Shown: piece after piece, positions 43,110 to 52,516 of the stretch
Position numbering within the stretch: position 1 is the first letter of the stretch
How the letters are laid out: the number at the start of each line of letters is the position of its first letter
Assembly: GCA_041447245.1 (NCBI GenBank)
Contig: JBGMEA010000015.1
Span: 36,556-100,555 of the forward strand
Length of the DNA: 64,000 bases
Origin: JBGMEA01 sp041447245
GTDB taxonomy: Bacteria > Bacillota > Clostridia > Eubacteriales > Anaerofustaceae
Direction of reading: 5' to 3'
Program-made: the position numbers and the translations under genes
Notes under the pieces: generated by a model
What the model saw: only the letters and a program-made list of their open reading frames with translations
What the model was told of the DNA's origin: nothing
Database searches by the model: none

Positions 43110-44648
43110 ATGCGAATCAGCATGACCGTTTTATGTGAACGTTTGAAAAAATGGAGCCCCATTGCTTATCCGTCCAAATGCGATGACCCGCGGCGTTATG
43201 TCAGCTCCCAACTGATGATAGCGGGGATGAAGCCTCTGCCGCAGCATGTGCTGATCGGGCAGGCATCGTTTTTTAACGGGTTGCCCGAGCTGAACGGCCA
43301 GGCGATCATCTGCATCGGCGAACCGGATGAGACAACGGCAGAACGCAACCGCTGCTTCAGCGTATCGGCTGATGCAGACCCATGCGAACTTTACGGCGAT
43401 GTGCAGGCGGTGTTTATGTCGCTGCACAAATGGGATGATGACATGACGGATGCGGTCATCAACAATGCATCGCTGGAGGAACTGTGCACCATCAGCATTC
43501 CGATCTTCGAAAATCCGATCTTCATTCACGATACCAATTTTTTTGTGTTGGCAAATGTGAATGAGATGCAGGGACAATTCAAGTGGTATTACGATGAGAC
43601 GTCAAAGAAATTTTCCCTTCCTCTGGATATTCTGAACGATTTCAAAGTTTCTCCCGAGTATCAGCAAACCATGGGGACAGCGGGTTCGCAGATGTTTTCC
43701 GAGCAGCAGTTCGGCTATCGCATTCTGTATATCAATCTGCGGCTGGAGCAGATTTATATCGGCAGAATCTGCGTGAGCGAAATCGGCAGGGCGATCACGC
43801 CGGGAGATTATGAACTGATCGAGCATTTCGCTTATATGGTGCTGGCGGCGCTGAGAAAAAGCGACACGCTGCAGTCTAACATTTCCAATGATCTGAAACA
43901 GTCTCTGACGGAACTGCTGGAGTTCAAGAAAACGAACGAAGTGGTGCTGCAAAACCGGTTGCAGGCGTTTCACTGGAATATTGACGACAGTTATATCTGC
44001 GTGACGATCTATCTGCAGGAGCGGGACTACTCCACATATGCCAACGAATTCACCTGTCACAGGCTGGAAAATCTGTTTCCCGGATTTTGCATTTTTCTTT
44101 ATCATGACCGCATCATCGTGGTGGCAAACCCCGAGAGAAGCGAGATTAAAGAAGACGATTTTTTTCAGAAGCTCGCGGTGTTTTTGCGCGAAGGGCTGTT
44201 TCGCGCAAGCGTGAGTTCCTTGGGGCATGATTTCCGTCTGTTTTATTATTATTATCTTCAGACGGACATCGCGTTTCGCATCGGCAGCAGAAAGACTCCG
44301 ACGATCTGGATTTATAAATTCAACGACTATAAGCTGCAGTATATTCTGGAGCAGGCAGCCAACGAATTGATGCCGCTGATGCTGTGTGAGTCGCATCTGC
44401 TCAGCCTGTATGCATATGATCAGAAACACAACTCGGGATTGTTCGACACGCTTCGCATTTATCTGGAAAACGAACGCAATCTTGCGCAAACCACCCGAAC
44501 GCTGTATGTGCACAGAAGCACGCTTTTGTATCGGATCGATAAAATCAAATCGCTCCTTCGCGTAGATCTGGACGACCCCCGCATCAGACTGCATCTGCTG
44601 CTTTCGTATGAGCTGCTGGATAATATGCCTCCCGAAGGGGCGATGTAG
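43110..44648 (+). CDS. PucR-type transcriptional regulator
   Basis: About 512 residues. The C-terminal domain LLSLYAYDQKHNSGLFDTLRIYLENERNLAQTTRTLYVHRSTLLYRIDKIKSLLRVDLDDPRIRLHLLLSYELL is the PucR/CdaR HTH, with the NLAQTTRTLYVHRSTLLYRI recognition unit. The central part looks like the GGDEF-related domain seen in this family; the N-terminal 200 residues probably sense a ligand. Start codon uncertain (43110 or 43122; no good site). Divergent from the UroD2 operon, which it most likely controls. Confidence 0.83.
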   Translation: MRISMTVLCERLKKWSPIAYPSKCDDPRRYVSSQLMIAGMKPLPQHVLIGQASFFNGLPELNGQAIICIGEPDETTAERNRCFSVSADADPCELYGDVQAVFMSLHKWDDDMTDAVINNASLEELCTISIPIFENPIFIHDTNFFVLANVNEMQGQFKWYYDETSKKFSLPLDILNDFKVSPEYQQTMGTAGSQMFSEQQFGYRILYINLRLEQIYIGRICVSEIGRAITPGDYELIEHFAYMVLAALRKSDTLQSNISNDLKQSLTELLEFKKTNEVVLQNRLQAFHWNIDDSYICVTIYLQERDYSTYANEFTCHRLENLFPGFCIFLYHDRIIVVANPERSEIKEDDFFQKLAVFLREGLFRASVSSLGHDFRLFYYYYLQTDIAFRIGSRKTPTIWIYKFNDYKLQYILEQAANELMPLMLCESHLLSLYAYDQKHNSGLFDTLRIYLENERNLAQTTRTLYVHRSTLLYRIDKIKSLLRVDLDDPRIRLHLLLSYELLDNMPPEGAM

Positions 44649-44706
44649 CTCATCGTTTGGCATCGCAAAAGATACGTCGGAGAAGATGATGCCACCAAGT
44701 ATTGAA

Positions 44707-44742
44707 CGAAAAAAGCCGCTCATTCGGGAGTCGGCTTTTTTC
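44707..44742. terminator. Bidirectional terminator
   Basis: AAAAAAGCCG / CGGCTTTTTT arms with inner CTC/GAG pairing between the PucR gene and the convergent small gene. Confidence 0.75.
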
Positions 44743-44905
44743 TTGGTTCATTTGATATTGATCGGGTTCTGCTCCGATCGGATACGGATTGTACGCTTAT
44801 TCGGTTCATTGGCGGCGGGCCGACTGCAAAGAGCTGTCATGACGGTCATCAATGAAAACCGCATCCGATGCAGCGCAAAGTAGTTCATACGGGCTTTTCG
44901 ATGAA

Positions 44906-45031
44906 TTAATTGTTGATCAATATCCCGTACAGCACCGTGCTGACAAAAGAGGTGATTTCCTCTTCGCTTTTTGCGTTCAAGACATTTTTTGCTATATTTT
45001 CCAACAGTTCCTTGTTCGATGTTTTTTCCAT
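44906..45031 (-). CDS. 41-residue protein co-transcribed with UroD-fold gene 3
   Basis: An ATG at 45031 behind GAGGTG opens a 41-residue frame beginning MEKTSNKELLENIAKNVLNA and ending TVLYGILINN. It starts 20 bases after the stop of the UroD-fold gene at 45052, so it belongs to the same transcript. The sequence is helical and amphipathic with an acidic SEEE turn. No family recognised. The good ribosome-binding site and codon pattern argue for a real gene. Confidence 0.6.
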   Translation of the reverse strand: MEKTSNKELLENIAKNVLNAKSEEEITSFVSTVLYGILINN

Positions 45032-45051
45032 TTTTTCACCTCATTATTTCA

Positions 45052-46197
45052 TTATAGACGATAGTCTCTGATATAATCCGCAACTGCCTTCAAGTTCTCC
45101 GGTTTGCCATCCACCGGGAACATCATGGGCATATCGGGCGCAATAAAGTATCCGCCGCCGGGGCATAAATCATCAATCAGCCCTTTCACCTGATCGAGGC
45201 ATTCTTCCTTTGTTCCGAATTCCAAGAGGGTGGTGGATAAGCCTCCGGCTACTGCCATGGTCTTGCCCAATTTTTCTTTGGTCATGCGTATATCGTCTTC
45301 CTGGAACAAACCGATGACACCCTGTTTCGGAAGATCCTGCAGATAATCAAACAAATGACCGTATTTTTTCTCGAAATAACATGCCACATTGAATCCGCAG
45401 TCTGTCAAATATTCAACGGTTGCCTTATAGGAAGGCCAATATACTTTTTCAAAATCTTTGGGGCGCAGATAGGCGGGCGTGTGCATGGGCATGAATACCG
45501 CTTTGTCTTGTGTTGCAGGTTTCGCCATGGATTTGATCGCAGGTTTGAGTTCCTCAAGAATAGCCAGCCCGGCGTCACGGACCAGTTCAGGAGTTCGTTT
45601 GATATCGGACATAATCCCCGAAAAATCTCTGAGAAAATCCAAAATATAATCCACGGGGCTCAGCCATGCCGATGCCATCATGTTGAGGGAACCGGCTTCT
45701 TCAATGCCTTGATAGTATTGCCCCACTTTTTGCATTTCTCCCAGTGTGCCCATGATTCGGTTGGTTTTCTCTTCGTCGGTGATATCTCCCAAAAGATCCA
45801 GTCTTCTCGGCAATGCTTTATCGAGAAGGTATTTGGAAGGATTCTTAATCAATTCGGGATATTCGTCAGGCTGCATAATGGTAACTTTTTCGGGATATAT
45901 TTGTTTTGAAAAATCCTTTACCACATGGCATCCTCCGCCGAGCAGCTGCAGCATGGGGGAGACCATAAGATTTGCGGGCATAAACGGGAAGTAGGTTGTA
46001 TCGTATTGCAGATCTTCCGATACTTTCGTTACGATTTCCACCGCTTTTTCATATGTGGTTACTTCTGATTTTTCCACTCCGGCATAATAGGGGAAGTATC
46101 CGTCCGCCGCAAGCAGAAAAGGCGGCTTGTCAACTGTTTCTCTTTGTATTGTTTTTATTACTCTCTGTCTTTTTTCTTCTAAATTAGAAATGCTCAT
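45052..46197 (-). CDS. UroD-fold protein 3 (divergent methyltransferase type)
   Basis: 381 residues. The N-terminus RQRVIKTIQRETVDKPPFLLAADGYFPYYAGVE and the C-terminal GGGYFIAPDMPMMFPVDGKPENLKAVADYIRDY are UroD-superfamily strands, but the middle differs strongly from the other two copies. No H-x-C motif is seen; CYFEKKYGHLFDYL occupies the region. Function is probably corrinoid-linked methyl transfer, inferred from neighbours. The start is preceded by AAGGAAAATGAT. Upstream lies a long untranslated or decayed stretch. Confidence 0.75.
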   Translation of the reverse strand: MSISNLEEKRQRVIKTIQRETVDKPPFLLAADGYFPYYAGVEKSEVTTYEKAVEIVTKVSEDLQYDTTYFPFMPANLMVSPMLQLLGGGCHVVKDFSKQIYPEKVTIMQPDEYPELIKNPSKYLLDKALPRRLDLLGDITDEEKTNRIMGTLGEMQKVGQYYQGIEEAGSLNMMASAWLSPVDYILDFLRDFSGIMSDIKRTPELVRDAGLAILEELKPAIKSMAKPATQDKAVFMPMHTPAYLRPKDFEKVYWPSYKATVEYLTDCGFNVACYFEKKYGHLFDYLQDLPKQGVIGLFQEDDIRMTKEKLGKTMAVAGGLSTTLLEFGTKEECLDQVKGLIDDLCPGGGYFIAPDMPMMFPVDGKPENLKAVADYIRDYRL

Positions 46198-46800
46198 ATC
46201 ATTTTCCTTCCATAAGATATTTTATACCTTCCACATCATCTGCATTGAAAATGTCTGCTCGATTTTTTGTATATTTCCTTCGCAATCGGATTCACTCCGA
46301 GGATGATTTGACGGAACCGTAAAACGCTGTTTCCCCCGATTTATTCGGATTCGGAACAGGAAGCGTCGGATTGATGCTTTTCAGATTATTCGGCGCGTTT
46401 TTTGATTTTACGGCTGATTGTTCGGAGCAATCGCTTTGAACAGCGTCTTGACTGACTTTCCCTGTTGTTGGAATCAGGGATTACTTACCAAACCCGAACG
46501 ACCATCAATCGGTTCCGGTTACGCTTTTGAAGATATTTTTCCTTTTGACATGATGGTTTCATAAACATTCCCGGCAAATCGGGTTCCCGCATCGAATTGA
46601 TCGGGTGCAGTCAATTTATCTTGTCCGTTCCGAAAAATTCATAAAAAAACAAAGAGATTGAAGCAGAAGCTGTGATTCGCCGAACAGTGTAATTACTTCT
46701 CATCTTTAAAAAACGGCATATTTTTCAATTCATAAATCAGCCCCATTTTCCGGTGCTGATTACTGATGATAATCCTCCCTACAATACATTGGATTTGACA
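46198..46800 (-). other. Long leader or decayed coding region
   Basis: No intact gene. On the minus strand several coding-like open fragments without starts occur, for example one of about 60 codons ending near 46290 (ending FYGSVKSSSE) and one including APDQFDAGTRFAGNVYETIMSKGK near 46530-46610, plus a short MGLIYELKNMPFFKDEK frame behind GGGAGG near 46720. They suggest a broken gene between the promoter at 46822 and the UroD-fold gene 3. Confidence 0.4.
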
Positions 46801-46820
46801 TATATGACCATGGCCATATA
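46801..46820. promoter_or_regulatory. 20-bp operator palindrome
   Basis: TATATGACCATGGCCATATA is symmetric except at one position and lies immediately downstream of a minus-strand -10 box, the same placement as the 37485 operator. Likely bound by the TetR protein encoded at 47255. Confidence 0.65.
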
Positions 46821-46821
46821 C

Positions 46822-46850
46822 ATTCTATCATATGGAAATATCTACGTCAA
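46822..46850 (-). promoter_or_regulatory. Promoter of the UroD-fold gene 3 unit
   Basis: On the minus strand TTGACG, 17-base spacer, TAGAAT. The interval 46851-47254 shows no other feature. Confidence 0.65.
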
Positions 46851-47254
46851 TATAATTTGTAAATTTCATTTCGTAAACAAATTGGCATTTTTATTTGAAA
46901 ATACTACAATCAATTAAAATATTCCTCAAACTCTATTGTTTGCTATGTTTCACGGGGAATCCTCGCCGCATTGGAATCAAAAAGAAAAACAGGGATGGAC
47001 GGATTGTTCGGCAAGTACCGGCGGAGATCATCGGATGACTCTTGGCAGTAGCGTTAAAAGAACGGATATGCCTGATCGGAAATGCAGCATTCAGTTGAAA
47101 TGAAAGTATTTTTTATATATAGTATAATTGCATGAAAAAAGATAAATGGTTCAGATTATGCCGATTTATGGTATGATAAAAAAATATCAAGAATGTGCAG
47201 TGCATGCACGTTTTTATTCAATTAATCAAAACGATTTGAATGCGGAGTGACAAA

Positions 47255-47944
47255 ATGACAAAAAAAGGACAGAACGAAAATATCAGCACAAAACAACTGA
47301 TTGAACAAGAAGCTATAAAATTATTCTATAATGACGGATATTCGAAAACTACTTTAAGAAAAATCGCCGAGAACTGCAATATCGTACATTCCGGCATATT
47401 TAATCACTATAAGAGTAAAAATGAACTTGCATCGTTGTTTGTTGATCGATATTTTTCATGGCTCATCAATGAGTCTGTCAAATTTTCGAAAACGTGCACT
47501 AAGGAGGAATGGGCGAATCAATATCCGCTTTTGTATTATTGGACACTTCATTATGTGCTGATGAAAGGCGATGAACATTTTTCCGCATTTCAACTTGAAT
47601 ATACCAGAAACGGATTTGAGTCGATTTTGGCGGTAGCGATCGAACATACGCAGCATCTGCCCCGCCTTTTTTCAAACAAAAATTACAACAAAAAAGGGAA
47701 CGATTTGTTCATTGACGTAAATATTTTAGCCCATTGCGAGATGGCTTTGTCAGAGATGATTCTGCATAAGCAAATTGATATCAACAGGGCTGTCCTTTTT
47801 GCTGTAAAAGTAATGAATTTGATTGATGATTTGGGCATTGCAATCACGCAGGAAATGGTGGACGGATTCATAAATAAGTACTTTCCGATCGAAAATCGGG
47901 GCAAATACAATCATTTATTGGAAATGATTGAAAATCCGTCATGA
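47255..47944 (+). CDS. TetR-family regulator, divergent to UroD-fold gene 3
   Basis: About 229 residues from ATG 47255 (GGAG upstream). DNA-binding domain: IEQEAIKLFYNDGYSKTTLRKIAENCNIVHSGIFNHYKSKNELASLFVDRY. The ligand-binding half shares features with the TetR at 36610 (LLYYWTLHYVLMKGDEHF against FFYWTAHFYFVKQDGKLF), so the two are paralogues. Each is divergent from a UroD-type operon with a palindromic operator. Confidence 0.87.
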   Translation: MTKKGQNENISTKQLIEQEAIKLFYNDGYSKTTLRKIAENCNIVHSGIFNHYKSKNELASLFVDRYFSWLINESVKFSKTCTKEEWANQYPLLYYWTLHYVLMKGDEHFSAFQLEYTRNGFESILAVAIEHTQHLPRLFSNKNYNKKGNDLFIDVNILAHCEMALSEMILHKQIDINRAVLFAVKVMNLIDDLGIAITQEMVDGFINKYFPIENRGKYNHLLEMIENPS

Positions 47945-48266
47945 CCGATGCAGGGATAAGTGAGTCCTCTGAGATGTGTGCTGATGCTCAATCGATTGGG
48001 AAGGCTGCAATGCTCTTTTTTGATATCCCGGAAAGACAGAAAATGCACTATGGTCAGATCGGTCAAATGGAACTTACGATCTGTCTGAGCTGATTCCTTC
48101 GGTTGTACGCGGCGGCAGACACTTAAAATCAAATGTATTTTTTGTAAGTTTATGATGTCACAACAAACATTCCGCTTCCTCATGAATTGAAAGCGCGCGG
48201 CATTCGGAGTATAATGAAGACAGCGAACCGCTGAGTTCGCAAATGAATTTGCAGGAGGAACAGATT
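47945..48266. other. Intergenic region
   Basis: No gene or clear signal other than the GGAGG ribosome-binding site of the ferritin-like gene at its end. Confidence 0.5.
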
Positions 48267-48584
48267 ATGCCAGATTTTGGACAACCCTTTTCCGGACTGA
48301 AACATGACCGCAAACTGACCGACGCGGAACTGATCCGCGCGATCCGCTTCATGGTTTCTGCGGAATATGAAGCCATCCAGATGTATATGCAGCTCGCGGA
48401 GTCCACCGACAATAAACTCGCAATCGACGTGCTGACCGATATTGCGGACGAAGAACGTGTGCATGCGGGAGAATTCCTGCGGCTTCTGCACGAACTGGCA
48501 CCGGATGAACAGAAATATTACGCAGAAGGCGCAAAAGAAGTCGAAGACGAAATCGATAAGATGAAAAAGGCGAAGAAAAAATAG
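48267..48584 (+). CDS. Ferritin-like protein, encapsulated-ferritin type
   Basis: 105 residues from ATG 48267 behind AGGAGG. Two long helices carry ferritin-like ligands: SAEYEAIQMYMQLAEST and DIADEERVHAGEFLRLL (E..H pair). The short two-helix layout matches encapsulated ferritins (EncFtn) and related rubrerythrin-like proteins that dimerise to form one iron site. The C-terminus is lysine-rich (KMKKAKKK), not an obvious encapsulin-targeting peptide, and no encapsulin gene is nearby. Iron oxidation or peroxide defence is inferred. Confidence 0.8.
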   Translation: MPDFGQPFSGLKHDRKLTDAELIRAIRFMVSAEYEAIQMYMQLAESTDNKLAIDVLTDIADEERVHAGEFLRLLHELAPDEQKYYAEGAKEVEDEIDKMKKAKKK

Positions 48585-48598
48585 CCGGTATACACAGA

Positions 48599-48627
48599 AC
48601 CGCTCAGTCAATGAGCGGTTTTCTTTT
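48599..48627 (+). terminator. Terminator of the ferritin-like gene
   Basis: Perfect ACCGCTCA / TGAGCGGT arms over 5 bases, then TTTTCTTTT. Confidence 0.8.
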
Positions 48628-49130
48628 ATAAAAATAAGTTGTATTTATCAACAATTGTGTGCATATATTGTTGATAACTTTGTGAAACTCTCAGCGAAGT
48701 ACCATGGATACGAAGGGATGGGAGGGTGCTCAATTCTTGAATTTTATGAAAAAAAGGCTCTGTTCAGCAAAAAATGCGGTGTTTCCAGAGTATAATACAT
48801 TACATTTCAAATAGTTGTAAAATGCAATGTTTTGCAATATGAAATGTTGATAGTTTCATACGTTTTTCAAATGGAATTTTTTTGATTCCGGGCGCCCGCA
48901 ACAGGTTATTCGTTTTTCCGTTAGAAAAGCCACGTCCTGAAAGACACAGAAAGAATCGTTGTGATTCGGGTGATTGCATGATCCGAATTTGCAAACCTCC
49001 TCTTGGCGGATCCGTCAATTTTAACGGGGGCTTGTCAATTTTCTCAAATGCTTTGCGTAAATAAACAGACAGAAATAGAACCGATGAAGATTGTTTTTAT
49101 ATAAATAAAAGTAATGCAATAATATGCATA
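48628..49130. other. Gene-poor stretch
   Basis: About 500 bases, AT-rich, no convincing gene, repeat or RNA structure. Confidence 0.5.
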
Positions 49131-49697
49131 TTATCCGAGCATATTCAGCCGCTCGCTGATGTTTCCGCACAATAATCCAACCGAAAAATCTGTGAATGCA
49201 TCTGCAGAAATCCGTTCGCCGTCGGCAATCCATTGACGGTACAGCTCGATGGACGTGCAGAAATAGGTGACTAACAGTGATTGGTATTCAGTCGGAAATC
49301 CGGCGTCAAACCAGTCAAGCCGATACATGCGGATGAGTTTTTGCTGCACTCCGCGGAAAACGGGGAAGTAATCTTCCGAGCAGATCAGGCGTTTGTGCAG
49401 ATCCGGCTGGCGGAAAAGGATGCGGAAAAAATTTCTCGTGCCTTCCTCATAATTTTCCGCATGATCTGCGGTGCGGATCGCGGTAAATTCTTCAACGATT
49501 TCATCTTCCAATTCTTCGAATAAATCATCGAGGCATTTATAATGCAGATAAAACGTTTTGCGGTTGATCCCTGCCAATTCGGACAGCTCTTTGATGGTAA
49601 TATCGCGATAGTTTTTTGTCAGTATCAATGTTTCCAAGGCGGTGCGGATCGCTTTGTGTGTACGCTTTGTACGCAGATCGTTGGAATTCGTTTGCAT
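49131..49697 (-). CDS. TetR-family regulator, divergent to carboxylesterase
   Basis: About 188 residues from ATG 49697 (GGGAGAA upstream). DNA-binding domain: KAIRTALETLILTKNYRDITIKELSELAGINRKTFYLHYKCLDDLFEELEDEIVEEF. The C-terminal part fits the DhaS-like/TetR_C group common in Firmicutes. It is divergent from the esterase gene at 49872 with a short shared control region, so it probably represses that gene. Confidence 0.88.
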   Translation of the reverse strand: MQTNSNDLRTKRTHKAIRTALETLILTKNYRDITIKELSELAGINRKTFYLHYKCLDDLFEELEDEIVEEFTAIRTADHAENYEEGTRNFFRILFRQPDLHKRLICSEDYFPVFRGVQQKLIRMYRLDWFDAGFPTEYQSLLVTYFCTSIELYRQWIADGERISADAFTDFSVGLLCGNISERLNMLG

Positions 49698-49871
49698 CGA
49701 TTTCTCCCATTGCACCACATTTTTTACATCAATGAGGCATATTCCTCAACTCTTCATGCGGTGGCAATTGCATGTTGTTTTTGATTCTATTATAATCGAA
49801 ACAAAAAGATAAGCAACATGTGTGGCGTAAAAATAGTTGATGAATGTATTTTCGAATCGGGAGGAGTGCAT

Positions 49872-51377
49872 ATGAGTTTGATTGTCAATACAGCAAAAGG
49901 AACAGTAGAGGGGTACACCGAAGACGGACTGGATGTGTGGCTGGGAATTCCCCACTCAAAGCCGCCCGTTTGGGATCTTCGCTTTAAACGGGCGCAACCG
50001 ATGGACGCGTGGGAAGGGGTGCGGGAGTGCAAAACGTTCGGAAACAAGCCGGTGCAGTTTCTGTTTATGCAGATCGGAAACCCGATTGAAACCGCTCCCG
50101 AAAGCGAAGACTGCCTGTATCTGAATATTTGGAAACCGTCTGGCGGCGAGAAACTGCCTGTGTTTGTCTGGATTTACGGCGGAGCGAACCATGTGGGAGA
50201 AGGGAGCGATCCGTCCTATGACGGAGCGTTTATGGCAAAGCAGGGTGTGTTGTTTGTTAATTTCAACTACCGTGTGGGACCGCTCGGCTTTTATGATTTT
50301 TCGATTTATGACGATTCGTTTGATTCCAACTGCGGCGTGTCGGATCAGCTCGCGGCGCTGAAATGGATCAAGGAAAACATTGAGGCTTTCGGCGGCGACC
50401 CTGACAACATCACCATTGCGGGGGAAAGCGCGGGCGGTACGGCTGTCTATGATATGCTTGCCTGTCCCGAAGCAAAAGGGCTGTTCAACAAGGCAATCGC
50501 GCAGAGCGGGCTCGCGGGGAGTTGTGGTACGAAATACGCTCAGCAGTTGAATCTGAACCTGTTTCTGGAGCAAATGAATTTGGCACCCGAAGAAGTATAT
50601 AAATTAAAAGAGATTCCCTCCGATGCCATGAAAGACGCCGCTTGCTGGCTGGTGCTCAATAACTGCTCCGCGTATCCATCCATTTATTGCCTCGGTCCCG
50701 TAATCGGGGATGATCTGATTCCGCAGTTTCCGTGGGAAGCGATGGCTGAGGGAAGCGCAGAAGGGGTGGATGTGATTTTCGGCAGCAATCATGACGAAGG
50801 AACCATTTTCGTCAATAAGAGAAATACGATGTTTCCGAACAATTGGGCGCAGATTGAAACGATGCTGCGCTTCAATGGAAAGGAAGCGTATTTGCCGCGG
50901 ATCAAAGAGATTTATGGCAAACTGCCGAATGAACGCGAGCAGATGTGCGCCATTGCGCGCGACCGTGCGTTTTGGGCGGATCATATCCGATGCGCGGATG
51001 CTCAGGCGGCTCACGCAAAGGTGTGGGTGTATCGTTATGATTTTGCAGCAGGATTACTCAAACTGCTGCGTTTCGGTGCGACGCACGGCAGCGAGATCGG
51101 ATTTGCGCTCGGCAACCTGAACGGAGGATTGGCGATTCTCCATAAGCTGACATCGAAAAAGAAGCTTGCCGCCATGACGGGTCAACTCAACACCGCATGG
51201 GTCAATTTTGCAAAATACGGGAATCCGAACGGGGGTGGCGTGGAATGGGAAGCGTATGACCCGGAAAAGCGTTCAACACATATTTTCAATGTGCGGCCTG
51301 CGACGGAATATCATCCGAATGCCGATGCGTTTGAATTATGGCGTGAAATCGGACAGCTGTACGCAGACGAAGTGTGA
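49872..51377 (+). CDS. Type-B carboxylesterase
   Basis: 501 residues from ATG 49872 behind GGAGG. Carboxylesterase/lipase hallmarks: GTVEGYTEDGLDVWLGIPHSKPP, EDCLYLNIWKP, VFVWIYGGANHVGEG (oxyanion hole), DNITIAGESAGG (nucleophile serine about 187), FGSNHDEGT (acid) and ATHGSEIGFALG (histidine). No signal peptide, so cytosolic, like p-nitrobenzyl esterase. Natural substrate unknown. Confidence 0.92.
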   Translation: MSLIVNTAKGTVEGYTEDGLDVWLGIPHSKPPVWDLRFKRAQPMDAWEGVRECKTFGNKPVQFLFMQIGNPIETAPESEDCLYLNIWKPSGGEKLPVFVWIYGGANHVGEGSDPSYDGAFMAKQGVLFVNFNYRVGPLGFYDFSIYDDSFDSNCGVSDQLAALKWIKENIEAFGGDPDNITIAGESAGGTAVYDMLACPEAKGLFNKAIAQSGLAGSCGTKYAQQLNLNLFLEQMNLAPEEVYKLKEIPSDAMKDAACWLVLNNCSAYPSIYCLGPVIGDDLIPQFPWEAMAEGSAEGVDVIFGSNHDEGTIFVNKRNTMFPNNWAQIETMLRFNGKEAYLPRIKEIYGKLPNEREQMCAIARDRAFWADHIRCADAQAAHAKVWVYRYDFAAGLLKLLRFGATHGSEIGFALGNLNGGLAILHKLTSKKKLAAMTGQLNTAWVNFAKYGNPNGGGVEWEAYDPEKRSTHIFNVRPATEYHPNADAFELWREIGQLYADEV

Positions 51378-51416
51378 AGAGTTGGGTTCATTTGCATGGC
51401 TCCGACGGATTTTTGA

Positions 51417-51440
51417 AAAGCATCGACAGCGATGCTTTTT
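51417..51440 (+). terminator. Terminator of the carboxylesterase gene
   Basis: Perfect AAAAGCATCG / CGATGCTTTT arms over 3 bases. Confidence 0.75.
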
Positions 51441-51565
51441 ATTTGCATTCGGCAATAATTGAAAATATAAATAATTGCATAATTCAGATAATAAAAATCA
51501 GCAGTCGCGGCATTGTTTTTGCAAGTTCCAAAAAAGTTATAATCCGATTAAGTATGCCGAATTTA

Positions 51566-51594
51566 TTGACAAACGGTTGCCGCGAAACTAGAAT
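51566..51594 (+). promoter_or_regulatory. Promoter of the vWA-PP2C-kinase operon
   Basis: TTGACA (51566-51571), 17-base spacer, TAGAAT (51589-51594). Confidence 0.75.
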
Positions 51595-51766
51595 GAAACA
51601 TATTTGCTTTGGAAATGCCCTGTTTTGTCAATGGGCAAACAGCGCGATCCGCGGAGCCCCGAGACTCCGATGATCCGAAGAACGATGCTGAAAAGGAGCA
51701 TTTGGACAAAGCAGCGGATGCGCCTTTTACGGCGAAAGTCCGCATATGACGGAGGATAGAAACGAA

Positions 51767-52456
51767 ATGGATGAAATGAATCAGAGAGAGTTCGTGGACT
51801 GTGTGCCGACGATCATCAATGCCAGTGAGTCACATATGGCTTGTCTGCTGTTGGTGGATACGTCGGGATCGATGCAGGGCAACCCCATCGATGAACTGAA
51901 CGCGGCGCTCAATAAATTTAAACTTGAAGTCTGCGAAGACCGCGCGACCCGGGATATTCTGGACATTGCGATTGTGGAATTCAACAACGAACCGAACGTG
52001 GTACAGGAATTTATGCCGGTCGAATATATGGAAGCGGTGAAGCTGACCGCACAGGGCGGCACAAACATGGCTCCTGCGATCGAACTGGCTTTGAACATGG
52101 TCAACGAACGGTCGCGATTTTACGGCAGAACGGGCAGCCAGCCGTATAAACCATGGGTGATTATGATCTCTGACGGGTACGGCGGAGATATTGACGAAAT
52201 TGCACAGACCATTCGGGATATGGAAGAAAACAATAAACTCAGATTTTTCTCGCTCGGCGTGGATGATTATGATTCCACGATTCTGCACAAGCTTTCGGGC
52301 AAAAAGGTCATGAAACTCAGAGGGTATGATTTTACCGGATTTTTTGACTGGGTGAACAAGAGCATGCGTTCCGTTTCCGTCAGTTCTCCCGGAGAAACAC
52401 CGAAAGGGGTTCCGCTTCCCGAAAATGTGGACAAAGACACGGATGACTGGATGTAG
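51767..52456 (+). CDS. vWA-domain protein, TerY-like
   Basis: About 229 residues, essentially one von Willebrand A domain. The metal-ion site is complete: DTSGSMQG, the threonine in GGTNMAPAIE, and the aspartate in IMISDGYGGD. CLLLVDTSGSMQGNPIDELNAALNKF matches the TerY group. First gene of an operon with a PP2C phosphatase and a kinase; in the TerY-P triad (Anantharaman, Iyer and Aravind) these three co-occur. Start taken at 51767 because GGAGGAT precedes it; ATG 51746 is also possible. Confidence 0.87.
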   Translation: MDEMNQREFVDCVPTIINASESHMACLLLVDTSGSMQGNPIDELNAALNKFKLEVCEDRATRDILDIAIVEFNNEPNVVQEFMPVEYMEAVKLTAQGGTNMAPAIELALNMVNERSRFYGRTGSQPYKPWVIMISDGYGGDIDEIAQTIRDMEENNKLRFFSLGVDDYDSTILHKLSGKKVMKLRGYDFTGFFDWVNKSMRSVSVSSPGETPKGVPLPENVDKDTDDWM

Positions 52457-52516
52457 TTCGTTGTTTTCGAAGGTGCATCCAAAGCCTGCGGCAATAGAAA
52501 CGGCGGAGGCGACACG

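Noticed and set aside
44852..45064. 70-codon plus-strand frame
   Set aside because: It is antisense to the 41-residue gene, which has the better ribosome-binding site and operon position.
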